This document shows positions 8,171-18,270 of a stretch of 64,000 nucleotides of DNA, one piece after another. A program made the position numbers and the translations under genes. The notes beneath the pieces were generated by a model. The model made no database searches. It was not told where the DNA came from and was given only the letters and a program-made list of their open reading frames with translations. Positions within the stretch are counted from its first letter, which is position 1; every line of letters begins with the position of its first letter. This DNA comes from Limnothrix sp. FACHB-406 (GTDB lineage Bacteria > Cyanobacteriota > Cyanobacteriia > CACIAM-69d): NCBI RefSeq assembly GCF_014698235.1, contig NZ_JACJSP010000001.1, positions 310,001 through 374,000 on the forward strand, in the 5' to 3' direction.

Positions 8171-11100
8171 ATGAAGCCTATTCTTAGCTTGCTATTGTTT
8201 CAAGCCTCAGATGAGGATGTTTTATCGATTATTCGAGAACTTTATCATCATCACTTTAATTTAAGTTGGAAGTGGGTTAAAAATACCAAGCAATTACAAA
8301 TTGCCCTGGCAAAACAGTCATGGGATTTAATTATCTCTAATCATCAAGATGCTGGATTAAGTGCTTTTGATGTTCTCAAAATTCTACAATCATCCAAACG
8401 TGATATACCGCTGATTGTTATTTCAGAGGTGGTCGAGGATAGTCTAGCCGTTGACCTCATGCAGGCGGGCGCGGTGGACTGTTTTGTTAAGGGCAATACC
8501 ACCCGCCTCCCGGAAGTGATCCGTCGCGAAATTCGTGAGGCCCAAATTCGCAGAGAACAGCGCTTAGGGGCATCCCAATTAGAAGCAGTTCAAGAGCGGT
8601 TGCAATTGGCGATCGAAAGTTCTGGGTTGGGATTGTGGGATTGGTTTATCGATCGCGGCGAGGTCACCCTCAACGAACGTTGGGCTGACATGATTGGCTA
8701 TACCCTCGAAGAACTAGCCCCCATTCAATTAGGAACCTGGCAAAAATACACCCATCCTGAAGATTGGCCGAAGGTAGTTTCGGCGCTGGATAGCCATTTT
8801 CAAAACCAAACCAGCGCCTATGAATGTGAATTGCGAATGCGCCATCGATCGGGGCACTGGGTTTGGGTGCTGGCAAGGGGCAAAGTTGTTGAGCGCGACG
8901 CAACGGGCCGCCCTTTGCGGATCACAGGGACACATCTAGATATCACAGAGCGCAAAGAATCTGAATCCTTGCTCAGCAAACGGGAGCGCTACCTAACTGC
9001 AATTGTTGAGATCCAAAAGCAACTTTTATCCAACCATACGGATCAGAATATCTATCAAACAATTTTGGAAATTCTGGGGCCCATTGCCGGAGCCGATCGG
9101 ATCTATGTGTTTGAAAAGCACCAGGATCGGTTTGGAAATTCTCTCATTAGCCAACATGGGGAATGGTGTCGCCCTGGCATTCAATCTCAGCTTAGCAATC
9201 CCCAATTTCAGAATTTGCGTTGCCATCCTGAATCCAACCATTGCCTTTTTCAGCTAACTCAAGGGCAGTTAATTAACAGCTTGGTTTCCGATGTTTCAAT
9301 GTCGGAATTTCAGGCTTTAATTGCACCAGAGGTGGCGGCAGTTTTGATGCTGCCCTTGATGGTGGATGGCCAATTTTTTGGGTTTATTGGGTTCGATCGC
9401 GTCACTCCAGACCTGTGGGATGCGATCGAAATTAATCCCCTCAGTTCCGTTGCGGCTGCGATCGCCCTGTTCAAGGAACGAGAACTGGCAGTGCGGGCCT
9501 TGGCGCGCTTAAACCAAGAGCTAGAGGAGCGGGTGGAGCAGCGAACCGCCGCCTTGCAAGACAGCGAAGCCCGACTACAAGCAATTATTGATTTTGCCCC
9601 CGCTGTGATTTACGTTAAGGATCTCCAGGGTCGCCACACCTTGGTTAATCGATCATTTTTGAAGTTTTTTAGCTGCACTAAGCGTGAAATTCTAGGCAAA
9701 ACCAATCAAGAGCTTTTCGAGCCAGAGTTGGCTAAAATTCTCAGTGAAAACGATGATGAAGTCTATCGGCTCGGTCGTTTTCAGCAGTATGAAGAAGAGG
9801 CAGAAATTAATGGCAGATTCTACACGTTTTTGTCTAATAAATTTCTGTTGCTCGATCGAGACTGGCAGCCCTACGGTCTCTGTGGGATTTCGGTAAACAT
9901 CACATCCCGCAAAGAAGCTGAGAAAGCCATTCAGCGACAACTGGCAATGATGGAAGCTGCCATTGATGGCATTGCCCTCATTGAAAATGGTCAGTTGACC
10001 TATGCAAACCAAGCCCATGCCAATTTGCTTGGGTTCGATCGGGTTGAAGAACTCATCGGTCAACCTTGGCAACAGTTCTATGACCCCCTGGAAACTGAAC
10101 GATTTGAGCAGCATATTTTGCCCCAGCTCCAGCGCGATCGCTCCTGGCAAGGAGAGGCGATCGCCCGGCGCAAAGATGGCAGCACATTCTATGAAGGGCT
10201 GTCCCTCACATTGTCCGAAGATGGCACTTTAATTTGCGTCTGTCGGGATATTAGTCATCAAAAACACACAGAGGCACAACTAACGAGTCTTTCTAATCGT
10301 TTAGCCTTGGCGTTGCAATCGGCAGCGATCGGGACATGGGAATGGAACTTTCAAGATGAAGTTCAATGGGATTCGCGCATTCGTGAAATTTATGGCTGGC
10401 ATAACCCCGATCGCGATCCCACTTACCAAGATTGGCTGAACTGCTTACATCCAGAAGATGCCATGGCAATGGAAGCCTTCAGGGAATCCATCATGAATCA
10501 TCAAGGGGAATTAAACCTAGAGCTGCGCATTAACCGCCCCAACGGGGAACAACGGTTTGTGCAATGTTTTGCGATCATTGAGCACGACACCAACCATCAA
10601 CCTCTGCGCATGGTTGGGGTTAACTATGACATTACTGAGCATAAACAAGCAGAACATGAAAATCAGTCGCTGAAGGAACGATTGGAATTTGTTCTTTCGT
10701 CCAACCCAGCAATTATTTACACTTGTCAGCTAGGCGAAAATTATCGATTTACCTTCGTCAGCCGCAACATTGAGTCAATTTTGGGCTATCCCAAAGAAGA
10801 ATTTTTGCAGAATCATGCCTTTTGGCTAGAGCATATTCACCCAGAAGACTTAACCTATGTCCTTGACAGCCTGCATAATTTAAACGACCTGAAATATCAT
10901 GTTCGCGAATATCGGTTTTTGAAGAGCAATGGCAGTTATTGTTGGCTGCATGACGAGTTTCGGGTGGTTTACGATACCCAAGGTAAACCCCTAGAACTGG
11001 TGGGTTACTTTGCCGATATCAGCGATCGCAAGGATACTGAAGAAGCCCTCAAGCAAACCAATGCGCAATTGGAACGGGCCACCAGGCTCAAGGATGAGTT

Positions 11101-12391
11101 TTTGGCCAGCATGAGCCATGAGCTAAGAACGCCTCTCAATGCCATTTTGGGCATGTCGGAAAGTTTGCAGGAAGATATTTTTGGACCAATTACGCCAGAA
11201 CAAACGAAGGCCGTTGCCACCATTGAAAAAAGTGGGCGGCACTTGCTGGAGCTGATTAACGACATTCTGGATTTGTCGAAAATTGAAGCCAATCGCCTGG
11301 AATTAGATTTGGATTTGGTTTCGGTTTGGGATCTGTGCGAAAACAGCTTGGCTTTTGTGAAGCAGTTAGCTTCGCAGAAAAAAATTGCCCTGAAAGCCTC
11401 GATCGCTGAAAATCTGCGGGATTTGTCGATTCAAGTGGATGGGCGACGGATGCGGCAGGTTTTAATCAACTTGTTGAGCAATGCGGTTAAATTCACGCCG
11501 GATTCTGGGGCCGTTGAGCTGGTGGTGATGATGGAAGAAGCACCGCAAAAACCACCCTATGAACCGCTCGATCGAGAACCGATCTCAACATCTATTTCAG
11601 CGCCGATCGAAGCTTCAAATTCCCAAGCTTCAGGTTCCCAAGCGTCAAGCTCCCAAAGTTCCTATTCAGATTTTCGACCGGCCCAAATTTGCTTCACTGT
11701 TCGCGACACAGGCATTGGCATCGCGCCAGAAAACCTATCAAAACTGTTCCAATCTTTCGTACAAATTGACAGCCGCCTCAGCCGCCAATATGCAGGCACA
11801 GGCCTAGGCTTGGCCCTGGTGAAGCGCATCACTGAATTGCATGGCGGTCGGGTCAGTGTCAGAAGCGAAGTGGGCCAGGGCAGTTGTTTTCAGGTGTATT
11901 TGCCCTGTTGGTCAAAGGGGCCAACGCGATCGCCCAGTGCTTCTGAAGTAGCCCCGGGACTCCATAGCTCACTGCCTGCTTGCAACGGAACCCAATTGAT
12001 TGACCTACAAGCGATTGAAACCGGTCAGCCATTAATTTTGTTGGCGGAAGATAACGAAGCCAACATCATGACCATTTCCAGCTATCTAAAGGCACAAAAC
12101 TATCAGATTCTATCGGCCCAAAATGGCCGAGAAGCTATCGAAATGGTGCGATCGCACCAACCCGCTTTGGTGTTAATGGATATCCAAATGCCAGAAATGG
12201 ACGGGCTGACGGCTATTGCCCAAATTCGCCAAGATCCCGACTTTCAATCCTTGCCGATCATTGCCTTGACGGCCCTCGCTATGGCAGGCGACCAGGAACG
12301 GTGCTTGCAAGCGGGAGCCACCGCCTACTTGAACAAACCCGTTAAGCTCAAGCAATTGGCGAATATGATCCAGGAGTTATTGAAGCAATAA
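8171..12391 (+). CDS. Hybrid histidine kinase: pseudo-receiver, multiple PAS, GAF, HisKA, HATPase, receiver
   Basis: A 1406-residue soluble sensor kinase. Residues 1-125 form a receiver-like fold in which the phospho-acceptor position is Asn57 (DLIISNHQD), so it likely cannot be phosphorylated there. Then follow a PAS with PAC (about 140-265), a GAF (about 275-440), a coiled segment (RLNQELEERVEQRTAAL), four more PAS domains (about 465-960), HisKA with His983 (MSHELRTP), a HATPase with GIGIAPENL and GTGLGLAL, and a C-terminal receiver with Asp1337 (MDIQMPEMDG). A Ser/Gln-rich insert lies inside the HATPase, near residues 1135-1165. There is no membrane segment. No heme or bilin ligand is obvious; the signal is unknown. 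Confidence 0.9.
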   Translation: MKPILSLLLFQASDEDVLSIIRELYHHHFNLSWKWVKNTKQLQIALAKQSWDLIISNHQDAGLSAFDVLKILQSSKRDIPLIVISEVVEDSLAVDLMQAGAVDCFVKGNTTRLPEVIRREIREAQIRREQRLGASQLEAVQERLQLAIESSGLGLWDWFIDRGEVTLNERWADMIGYTLEELAPIQLGTWQKYTHPEDWPKVVSALDSHFQNQTSAYECELRMRHRSGHWVWVLARGKVVERDATGRPLRITGTHLDITERKESESLLSKRERYLTAIVEIQKQLLSNHTDQNIYQTILEILGPIAGADRIYVFEKHQDRFGNSLISQHGEWCRPGIQSQLSNPQFQNLRCHPESNHCLFQLTQGQLINSLVSDVSMSEFQALIAPEVAAVLMLPLMVDGQFFGFIGFDRVTPDLWDAIEINPLSSVAAAIALFKERELAVRALARLNQELEERVEQRTAALQDSEARLQAIIDFAPAVIYVKDLQGRHTLVNRSFLKFFSCTKREILGKTNQELFEPELAKILSENDDEVYRLGRFQQYEEEAEINGRFYTFLSNKFLLLDRDWQPYGLCGISVNITSRKEAEKAIQRQLAMMEAAIDGIALIENGQLTYANQAHANLLGFDRVEELIGQPWQQFYDPLETERFEQHILPQLQRDRSWQGEAIARRKDGSTFYEGLSLTLSEDGTLICVCRDISHQKHTEAQLTSLSNRLALALQSAAIGTWEWNFQDEVQWDSRIREIYGWHNPDRDPTYQDWLNCLHPEDAMAMEAFRESIMNHQGELNLELRINRPNGEQRFVQCFAIIEHDTNHQPLRMVGVNYDITEHKQAEHENQSLKERLEFVLSSNPAIIYTCQLGENYRFTFVSRNIESILGYPKEEFLQNHAFWLEHIHPEDLTYVLDSLHNLNDLKYHVREYRFLKSNGSYCWLHDEFRVVYDTQGKPLELVGYFADISDRKDTEEALKQTNAQLERATRLKDEFLASMSHELRTPLNAILGMSESLQEDIFGPITPEQTKAVATIEKSGRHLLELINDILDLSKIEANRLELDLDLVSVWDLCENSLAFVKQLASQKKIALKASIAENLRDLSIQVDGRRMRQVLINLLSNAVKFTPDSGAVELVVMMEEAPQKPPYEPLDREPISTSISAPIEASNSQASGSQASSSQSSYSDFRPAQICFTVRDTGIGIAPENLSKLFQSFVQIDSRLSRQYAGTGLGLALVKRITELHGGRVSVRSEVGQGSCFQVYLPCWSKGPTRSPSASEVAPGLHSSLPACNGTQLIDLQAIETGQPLILLAEDNEANIMTISSYLKAQNYQILSAQNGREAIEMVRSHQPALVLMDIQMPEMDGLTAIAQIRQDPDFQSLPIIALTALAMAGDQERCLQAGATAYLNKPVKLKQLANMIQELLKQ

Positions 12392-12404
12392 CCCAAAAAA
12401 GTTC

Positions 12405-12474
12405 TGAAGCTAAGGAGCTGAAGCTAAAAATCTGGAGTTAAAAATCTGGAGTTAAAAATCTGGAATCAAGCCCC
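12405..12474. repeat. 14-bp tandem array after the kinase stop codon
   Basis: Five successive 14-bp units run from 12405. Two middle units (12433-12446, 12447-12460; TGGAGTTAAAAATC) are identical and the others diverge. The array begins 14 bp after the stop at 12391. The rest of the spacer to 12665 holds poly-A-rich AAGCCC repeats. Confidence 0.85.
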
Positions 12475-12665
12475 TAGAGCAACACCAAGGGACTATGGCA
12501 AAGGCTCAGTCACCAATACTTCAGCAGATATTGAAAAAGCCCAAAAAAGAAAAGCCCAAAAAAGCTCAAAACTAAATTTGGGTATGTTTCACGTTATCAA
12601 ACCGGGCTGCATATCCTAATCTAGAACTGAATGAAACCTTGAATAGGCTTGCTACATCACCAACC

Positions 12666-13868
12666 ATGACCCGCGACCCCCTATCTTGGACTGATTTAGC
12701 AGCGCTGACCCAATGGCAACCGAACTTAGTTCATGGGCCCACCAATTCCCAAGCAAAATTGCGACTCTTTGGGCAGCCGGACGCTGAACCCCGCGTCACG
12801 CTCTATCGCGATCACCACGCTTGGTGTCCCTATTGCCAAAAGGTTTGGCTTTGGCTAGAGGAAAAGCAAATTCCTTACCGCATCGAAAAGGTCACGATGT
12901 TTTGCTATGGCCAAAAGGAGCAATGGTATAAGCAAAAAGTGCCCTCGGGCATGTTGCCAGCCCTGGAACTAGATGGGTATTTGATCACGGAAAGTGATGA
13001 TATTTTGCTGGCTTTGGAGCAGGCATTTGGGCCATTGATCTATGGCATGGAGTCGGCGCTGGTGTTGCCTTTGCGCCGTTTGGAACGGTTGCTGTTTCGG
13101 GCTTGGTGTTCCTGGCTTTGCTATCCAACCTTGTCTGAGCAGCAGGAGGCTCGAAACCGGCGGCAATTTCTGGAGGTGGTGACCTCCGTTGAGGCGGCCT
13201 TGGCGGCAACGCCTGGGCCTTATTTTTTAGATCAATTCAGTACGGCAGATGTGATTTTCACGCCCTATGTGGAGCGGATGAATGCCAGCTTGTTTTACTA
13301 CAAAGGCTATTCATTACGAGACGAAAATCCCCGTTTGAAAGATTGGTTTGCGGCGATGGAAACTCGATCGACCTATCGCGGAACCCAAAGTGATTTTCAT
13401 ACCCATGCCCATGATTTGCCGCCACAAATGGGCGGCTGTTGGGAAAACCAAGATCCACAAACTGCGATCAATCAAACCAAGGTGGATCATGGCCCTTGGT
13501 TGGGCTTGCCGGACGCAACCTATGAGGAGCCAGACACGGCCCGATCGGAGGCCCTATTTCGGATGGTGAAGCATCGGGCGAATTTAATTCGGGTGAATCC
13601 CAGTCACGATGAGCTGGTGGATCAGGCGTTGCGCTGTGCCCTGACGCGGATGATGACGGGTGAGGTTTGTGTGCCGCCGTCGGGGTCGGATGTGGCGTTG
13701 CGATATCTGCGCGATCGAATCAGCGTGCCTCGGGATATGTCGATTTATGCGGCGAAATATCTGCGTGAAGCCCTGGAGGCGACGGCGGCCTTGGCGGGCG
13801 ATCGCCAGGGGCCACCGATTCCCACCAAGCACCGCCGCGATCAGGATCCAGCGAATTTCTTGCGCTGA
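12666..13868 (+). CDS. Glutathione S-transferase family protein
   Basis: A 400-residue protein with an N-terminal thioredoxin-fold GST domain at about residues 43-125: [20 protein letters not shown] gives a CPYC pair (Cys54, Cys57), like glutaredoxin/omega-type GSTs. The cis-Pro region is [10 protein letters not shown] and is followed by TESDDIL. The helical GST C-domain follows (about 140-270). The last 130 residues are a cyanobacterial extension I cannot assign. Such proteins conjugate or reduce with glutathione in the cytosol; the substrate is unknown. ATG 12666 is preferred over TTG 12639. It converges on dacB with a 28-bp gap. Confidence 0.8.
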   Translation: MTRDPLSWTDLAALTQWQPNLVHGPTNSQAKLRLFGQPDAEPRVTLYRDHHAWCPYCQKVWLWLEEKQIPYRIEKVTMFCYGQKEQWYKQKVPSGMLPALELDGYLITESDDILLALEQAFGPLIYGMESALVLPLRRLERLLFRAWCSWLCYPTLSEQQEARNRRQFLEVVTSVEAALAATPGPYFLDQFSTADVIFTPYVERMNASLFYYKGYSLRDENPRLKDWFAAMETRSTYRGTQSDFHTHAHDLPPQMGGCWENQDPQTAINQTKVDHGPWLGLPDATYEEPDTARSEALFRMVKHRANLIRVNPSHDELVDQALRCALTRMMTGEVCVPPSGSDVALRYLRDRISVPRDMSIYAAKYLREALEATAALAGDRQGPPIPTKHRRDQDPANFLR

Positions 13869-13896
13869 GGATGAATCCAAGACGGTTGGGAATGGC

Positions 13897-15471
13897 TCAG
13901 TTGGCACACGATCGCGCCCCATACAGCCACAGCACCACCTGATCCAGCGCGGCCCGCAGGTCACGGGTGGGGGTGTTGGCGTGGTCAATCATCAAACTGA
14001 AGGCCACGGGCCCCCACTCAGGATGGTTCAGATAGCCAGACAGGGCCGCCACGCCGGTCAGCGTACCGGTTTTGGCGCGTAACTGGCCCGCTAGGGGAGT
14101 ATCCCGAAAGCGATTGGCCAACGTGCCGGTTTCCCCCGCGATCGGCAGGGAATTTTCGTAAATCTGGGCATGGGGCGATCGAGCCATGATCGTCAGCAGT
14201 TGCACGATCGCCTCGGGGCTAACCAGGTTTTGGCGCGACAGGCCCGCACCGTCCACCAGCCGATAGGCCGTTGGATCCAAACCCAAATCAGTCAAGATGG
14301 TTGTGAGCCGATCCATGGGGCGATCAGGATCCAACCAACGCAACAGGGCCTCCGCCCCCAAGTTATCGCTGGCTTGGTTCACCTGGCTAATCACCGCCGC
14401 CAGATTGGCGGATGCCAGTTCCGCCGTGGGCTGTCCCAAGGGCCCGGGCGGATTCCGGAGATTCACGATCGGGACAACGGGCGGATTCCGAAACCGATCG
14501 TAGGCAGGGGCAGGCAGGGGGGCCACTTCCAAGGGCGATCGCTGCCAATTCACGGTCGGCGGTGGCGGCGGGGCCACCAACGGGCGCGATCGCACCTGGC
14601 GAAAAAATTGCTCCGACAGGCGATCGGCAATCAGCCAAGCGAATTGTTGGCCCGGTCGGGGATGGGCCACTTCCGCTTGGGCCGATGTGCCCATGGGCAG
14701 CCCCCCAGTGAACAGAATCAATCCTGTTTGTCGATCGCGCTGCAATTGCCAGGTGGGTTCCGCGTCGGCCGGCAAAGCTTGAAATTCCCGAGGCTGAAAC
14801 CAATTCAACAACCCTTCCACTGGCTCTTGGGTTTGCACTTCCAAACTCGGCGCACCGTCCAAAAACTGGGGGCGAAAGGTCAAGGAAACGGCGTTGCGAT
14901 CGACTATGGCCCGGTTCACCACGGGAGCGTAACCATAGGTCAAATCATCCCATTCCCAACTGGGCGGAGTTTCTGAGCGATCGAACACCACCACATCCAG
15001 CGCCTCCGTGGGCGGGTGCAAGGTCGCCAGGCGATCGGCCCAAGCCTGGAGTTGTTGGTGGGTGATGGTGGGGTCACCACCGGGCACAATCCACCAAGCG
15101 GGCCGGGGTTGGGTGGCGCTTTTGGGTCGCCAATAGGCCCGCGTGGGCGATCGAAACTCGGGGCCCAACGCCGCCAGGGCCGCCGCCGTGGAAAACAACT
15201 TGGCATTGGAGGCCGGCACAAAAAATTGTTGAGCTTGCCCCTGAATCAAGGTTTGGGGATTGGCAGGATCCAAGGTGCGGGCCAGAAATCCCCAGTGCGA
15301 TCGGGCCCAGCGGGGATCCTGTTGCCATTGGGCGATCGCGGCGGGCAAATCCGCCAAGCAACGGGGTTGGGCTGGCTCCGTGGCCCCGGCAACTCCAGCC
15401 CCCAACAGCCCGATCGCCCCGATCGCCGCCAACCCTTGAGCAGCCCAGCGTCCCTTGATTCGATCGCCCAT
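13897..15471 (-). CDS. dacB: D-alanyl-D-alanine carboxypeptidase/endopeptidase (PBP4, S13)
   Basis: A 524-residue periplasmic peptidoglycan hydrolase. The N-terminus (basic MGDRIKGRW, hydrophobic core, ATEPAQ) is a signal peptide. The three penicillin-binding motifs are visible: SxxK at Ser88-Lys91 (PASNAKLF), SxN at SDNLGAEALLRW, and KTG in LRAKTGTLTG. PBP4 enzymes trim the terminal D-Ala and cut peptide cross-links. The ATG at 15471 is chosen; an upstream TTG at 15489 would add six residues. The gene runs divergently from hrcA, and the 360-bp spacer carries an 11-bp tandem array. Confidence 0.9.
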   Translation of the reverse strand: MGDRIKGRWAAQGLAAIGAIGLLGAGVAGATEPAQPRCLADLPAAIAQWQQDPRWARSHWGFLARTLDPANPQTLIQGQAQQFFVPASNAKLFSTAAALAALGPEFRSPTRAYWRPKSATQPRPAWWIVPGGDPTITHQQLQAWADRLATLHPPTEALDVVVFDRSETPPSWEWDDLTYGYAPVVNRAIVDRNAVSLTFRPQFLDGAPSLEVQTQEPVEGLLNWFQPREFQALPADAEPTWQLQRDRQTGLILFTGGLPMGTSAQAEVAHPRPGQQFAWLIADRLSEQFFRQVRSRPLVAPPPPPTVNWQRSPLEVAPLPAPAYDRFRNPPVVPIVNLRNPPGPLGQPTAELASANLAAVISQVNQASDNLGAEALLRWLDPDRPMDRLTTILTDLGLDPTAYRLVDGAGLSRQNLVSPEAIVQLLTIMARSPHAQIYENSLPIAGETGTLANRFRDTPLAGQLRAKTGTLTGVAALSGYLNHPEWGPVAFSLMIDHANTPTRDLRAALDQVVLWLYGARSCAN

Positions 15472-15561
15472 GACGATGTTTATTGACAAGATTGATTGGT
15501 AATGTTCGCTTGAAAACGCTCGTTAACCGTCCATTAGACGGCAATTCGCTCATCGGGCTTC

Positions 15562-15639
15562 AGCTTTAACTCAGCTCTAACTCAACTCTTAGCCAAGCCC
15601 CAATCCAGATCCAATCCAGATCCAATTCAGATCTAAGTT
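15562..15639. repeat. 11-bp tandem array in the dacB-hrcA spacer
   Basis: About seven degenerate units of 11 bp (one of 12). Adjacent pairs are near-identical: AGCTTTAACTC/AGCTCTAACTC at 15562-15583 and AGATCCAATCC/AGATCCAATTC at 15607-15628. The rest of the 364-bp divergent spacer (15472-15835) should hold both promoters; TACAAT at 15674-15679 is a possible -10 for hrcA. No CIRCE operator was seen. Confidence 0.8.
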
Positions 15640-15835
15640 GCAGCCATGACAGATTGCTCCCGCCGCCGCCCCCTACAATAGGAGGCAGTCGAGCTTCTGA
15701 ACCGCCTGCCCAGTGCTAGGCGATCGATCTGCCCAGTCTCATTGGTAGCCATTCTGCCAGGGCGATCGACCCGATCGCGCCCCCCGTTTTCACTGCCCCA
15801 TCCAACTGATCGCCGTTTTCGATTTTTCCTAATTT

Positions 15836-16966
15836 ATGGAGTTTCAGCTCACCGAACGCCAAGAGCGCATTTTGTTCGCCACCATCCGTCACTACATCTC
15901 CACGGCCGAGCCGGTGGGGTCAAAGGTGCTGGTGGAAGAATATCAACTGGATGCGAGTCCGGCGACGGTGCGAAATGCCATGGGGGCCTTGGAAAAGGCC
16001 GGCTTGCTCTACCAACCCCACACGTCAGCCGGGCGCGTCCCATCGGACTCGGGCTATCGGGTCTATGTCGATCGTTGCGCTGTCCCGTCCGATCGCACAG
16101 CCCAAAAGGTGAATCAACTCCTGAGCGATCGCCTGGATGCTTCGTCGCCCCACTTGGAAGTGTTGCTGAAGGGAGCGGCCCAGTTATTGGCTCGCCTCAG
16201 CGGTTGTATTGCGGCGATCGCCTTGCCCCAAACCCGCACGGTTCAAGTGCGCCATGTGCGACTGCTGCCCATGGAGGTCGATCGGGTGATGGTGTTGGTG
16301 GTGACGGATGATTACCAAAGCCACTCCGCGATCGTGCCCTTACCGAACACCGAAGAGGCTCCCCTACCGGATCCGGAAACCCTGGAGCGGGAGTTGGTGA
16401 TTCTGTCGAACTTTTTGGATGCTCGTCTGCGGGATCACTCCTTCTTGGCCGTGGCCCATTTGGATTGGGATGAGCTGGGCCGGGAGTTCGATCGCCGGGG
16501 CCAAGCTCTGCGGGAAGCCTTGATTCATTTGGCGCGCCGGGCCCAAACCCCGATCGCCACCCGAATTTTGATTAGCGGCGTGTCGGAGGTGTTGCGCCAA
16601 CCAGAGTTTTCGGAGCTGCAACAGGTGCAAACCCTGATTCATCTGCTGGAAGCGGAACAAGATCAACTGTGGTCGCTGATTTTTGATGAGCCAGAAGATG
16701 AGCGCCGGGTGCGCATCCGCATTGGCATGGAAAACCCCTGGGAACCCATTCAGGGTTACACGCTCATTTCTTCCCTCTACGGCAACGGCCTATCGCCCCT
16801 TGGCAGTGTGGGCATTTTGGGCCCGACCCGGCTGGACTACGATCGGGCGATCGCCGCCGTGGGGGCCACCGCCGACTATCTATCCGAGGTCATGGGCGCG
16901 TCAGGATCGGAACTGCTAGCAGGTCGCTACCACCCGGCGATCGGCAACCCCGATAGCTCCGGTTAA
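15836..16966 (+). CDS. hrcA: Heat-inducible transcription repressor HrcA
   Basis: A 376-residue repressor of chaperone genes (groESL and others), which binds the CIRCE inverted repeat and is activated by GroEL. The N-terminal winged helix is typical: LTERQERILFATIRHYI, EPVGSKVL, ASPATVRNAMGALEKAGLL, HTSAGRVPSDSGYRVYVD. The central dimerisation domain and the C-terminal GAF-like region (LISSLYGNGLSPLGSVGILG) are also present. The length is near the family norm. No CIRCE (TTAGCACTC-N9-GAGTGCTAA) is seen upstream, so it is not visibly autoregulated. Rnz follows about 145 bp downstream. Confidence 0.95.
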   Translation: MEFQLTERQERILFATIRHYISTAEPVGSKVLVEEYQLDASPATVRNAMGALEKAGLLYQPHTSAGRVPSDSGYRVYVDRCAVPSDRTAQKVNQLLSDRLDASSPHLEVLLKGAAQLLARLSGCIAAIALPQTRTVQVRHVRLLPMEVDRVMVLVVTDDYQSHSAIVPLPNTEEAPLPDPETLERELVILSNFLDARLRDHSFLAVAHLDWDELGREFDRRGQALREALIHLARRAQTPIATRILISGVSEVLRQPEFSELQQVQTLIHLLEAEQDQLWSLIFDEPEDERRVRIRIGMENPWEPIQGYTLISSLYGNGLSPLGSVGILGPTRLDYDRAIAAVGATADYLSEVMGASGSELLAGRYHPAIGNPDSSG

Positions 16967-17111
16967 TTGCCCCCAAGCTATGGACATCAGCCCTTGAGAT
17001 GCGAAATGGGCGTGGTTGCCAGACCCGATCGACCGGGGTGCTTCCGGGTGCAACGAACGGCCCCGCCCGTGGCAAGATAGGGGCGATCGATTCGCAGGAG
17101 CAGCGACCATC

Positions 17112-18065
17112 TTGGAAGTGACGTTTTTGGGCACGAGTTCTGGCGTACCGACCCGATCGCGCAACGTTTCCAGTTTGGTGTTGCGGTTGCCTCAGCGGGC
17201 CGAAGCTTGGTTATTTGACTGCGGCGAAGGCACGCAACATCAGCTTTTGCGCAGTGAAGTGCGATCGAGCCAAATCACCCGCATTTTCATCACCCACATG
17301 CATGGAGATCATATCTTTGGGTTGATGGGATTGTTGGCCAGTTCTGGCTTGGCGGGGCAACCTCACCCGATCGATCTCTACGGGCCGGCCGATTTATCGG
17401 GGTATTTAAAAGCCTGTCAGCGCTATTCCCAAACCCGGTTTTCTTTTCCCATCAAAGTCCACACCGTGGAACCGGGCAAAATCTTTGAAGACGACGAATT
17501 CACGGTGCATTGCCAACTGCTGGAGCACCGGGTTCCGGCCTATGGTTATGCGGTCACGGAAAAAGATCGCCCCGGCCGATTTGATATTGAAAAAGCTCGG
17601 GCCCTGGAAATTCCCGCCGGCCCGGTTTATGGCCGCCTGAAGCGCGGCGAAACCGTCACCCTGCCCGACGGCCGCACAGTTGACGGCCAAACCCTCTGTG
17701 CGCCGCCGGAACCAGGACGCAAATGGGTTTATTGCACCGACACGGTGTTTTGTGAGCGATCGATCGAGCTAGCCCAGGATGCCGATGTGCTGATCCACGA
17801 GGCCACCTTTGCCCACGCGGATTCACAATTGGCCTTTGAGCGGCTCCATTCCACCACCACCATGGCCGCCCAAGTGGCCTTGGCGGCGCAGGTCAAAACC
17901 CTGATCATCACGCACTTCAGCCCCCGCTACGCCCCGGGCAACGCGATCGACTTTCACGATTTGCTGAACGAGGCCCGAATGATTTTTCCCAACACGGAAA
18001 TGGCTAAGGACTTTTGGAGCTATGAAGTGCCCCGCCGCCGGGCGATCGACCTGGCCTCGGCTTAG
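17112..18065 (+). CDS. rnz: Ribonuclease Z, tRNA 3'-end processing
   Basis: A 317-residue metallo-beta-lactamase-fold endonuclease that removes 3' trailers from tRNA precursors. HMHGDH gives metal ligands His62, His64, Asp66 and His67; later ligands lie in LLEHRVPAYGY, VYCTDTVF and ITHFSPRY. TTG 17112 is chosen because the reading then starts MEVTFLGTSSGVPT, the standard N-terminus, with AGGAG at 17096-17100 as ribosome-binding site. The open frame extends back to 17016, but those 32 codons do not fit the family. The length matches bacterial RNase Z. Confidence 0.92.
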   Translation: MEVTFLGTSSGVPTRSRNVSSLVLRLPQRAEAWLFDCGEGTQHQLLRSEVRSSQITRIFITHMHGDHIFGLMGLLASSGLAGQPHPIDLYGPADLSGYLKACQRYSQTRFSFPIKVHTVEPGKIFEDDEFTVHCQLLEHRVPAYGYAVTEKDRPGRFDIEKARALEIPAGPVYGRLKRGETVTLPDGRTVDGQTLCAPPEPGRKWVYCTDTVFCERSIELAQDADVLIHEATFAHADSQLAFERLHSTTTMAAQVALAAQVKTLIITHFSPRYAPGNAIDFHDLLNEARMIFPNTEMAKDFWSYEVPRRRAIDLASA

Positions 18066-18270
18066 GCCAATCAGCCCGGGGCCAATCAACCTAAAGCCCG
18101 TTGATACTGATTCACAACATCGATGAATGTCGATCGATGCTGACCAGTGCCGACCAGCGCCAATCAACCGATCGATGGGCGATGTCTCAGATCGATCGAG
18201 TCTGTACGCCATGACCCGCCGAATTGCGAGTCGCACGGTATAGTTACCCCAATCCGTTTTTCGCGCAACC

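Noticed and set aside
14170-14976. 268-residue ORF antisense to dacB
   Set aside because: Shadow of a GC-rich confirmed gene; no protein-like pattern.
15490-15835. CIRCE operator upstream of hrcA
   Set aside because: Neither TTAGCACTC nor GAGTGCTAA is present; the only similar piece (CAGTGCTAG near 15711) has no inverted partner.
18066-18270. NtcA site upstream of icd
   Set aside because: GTA and TAC occur but not with an 8-bp gap; GTATAGTTAC has the wrong spacing.
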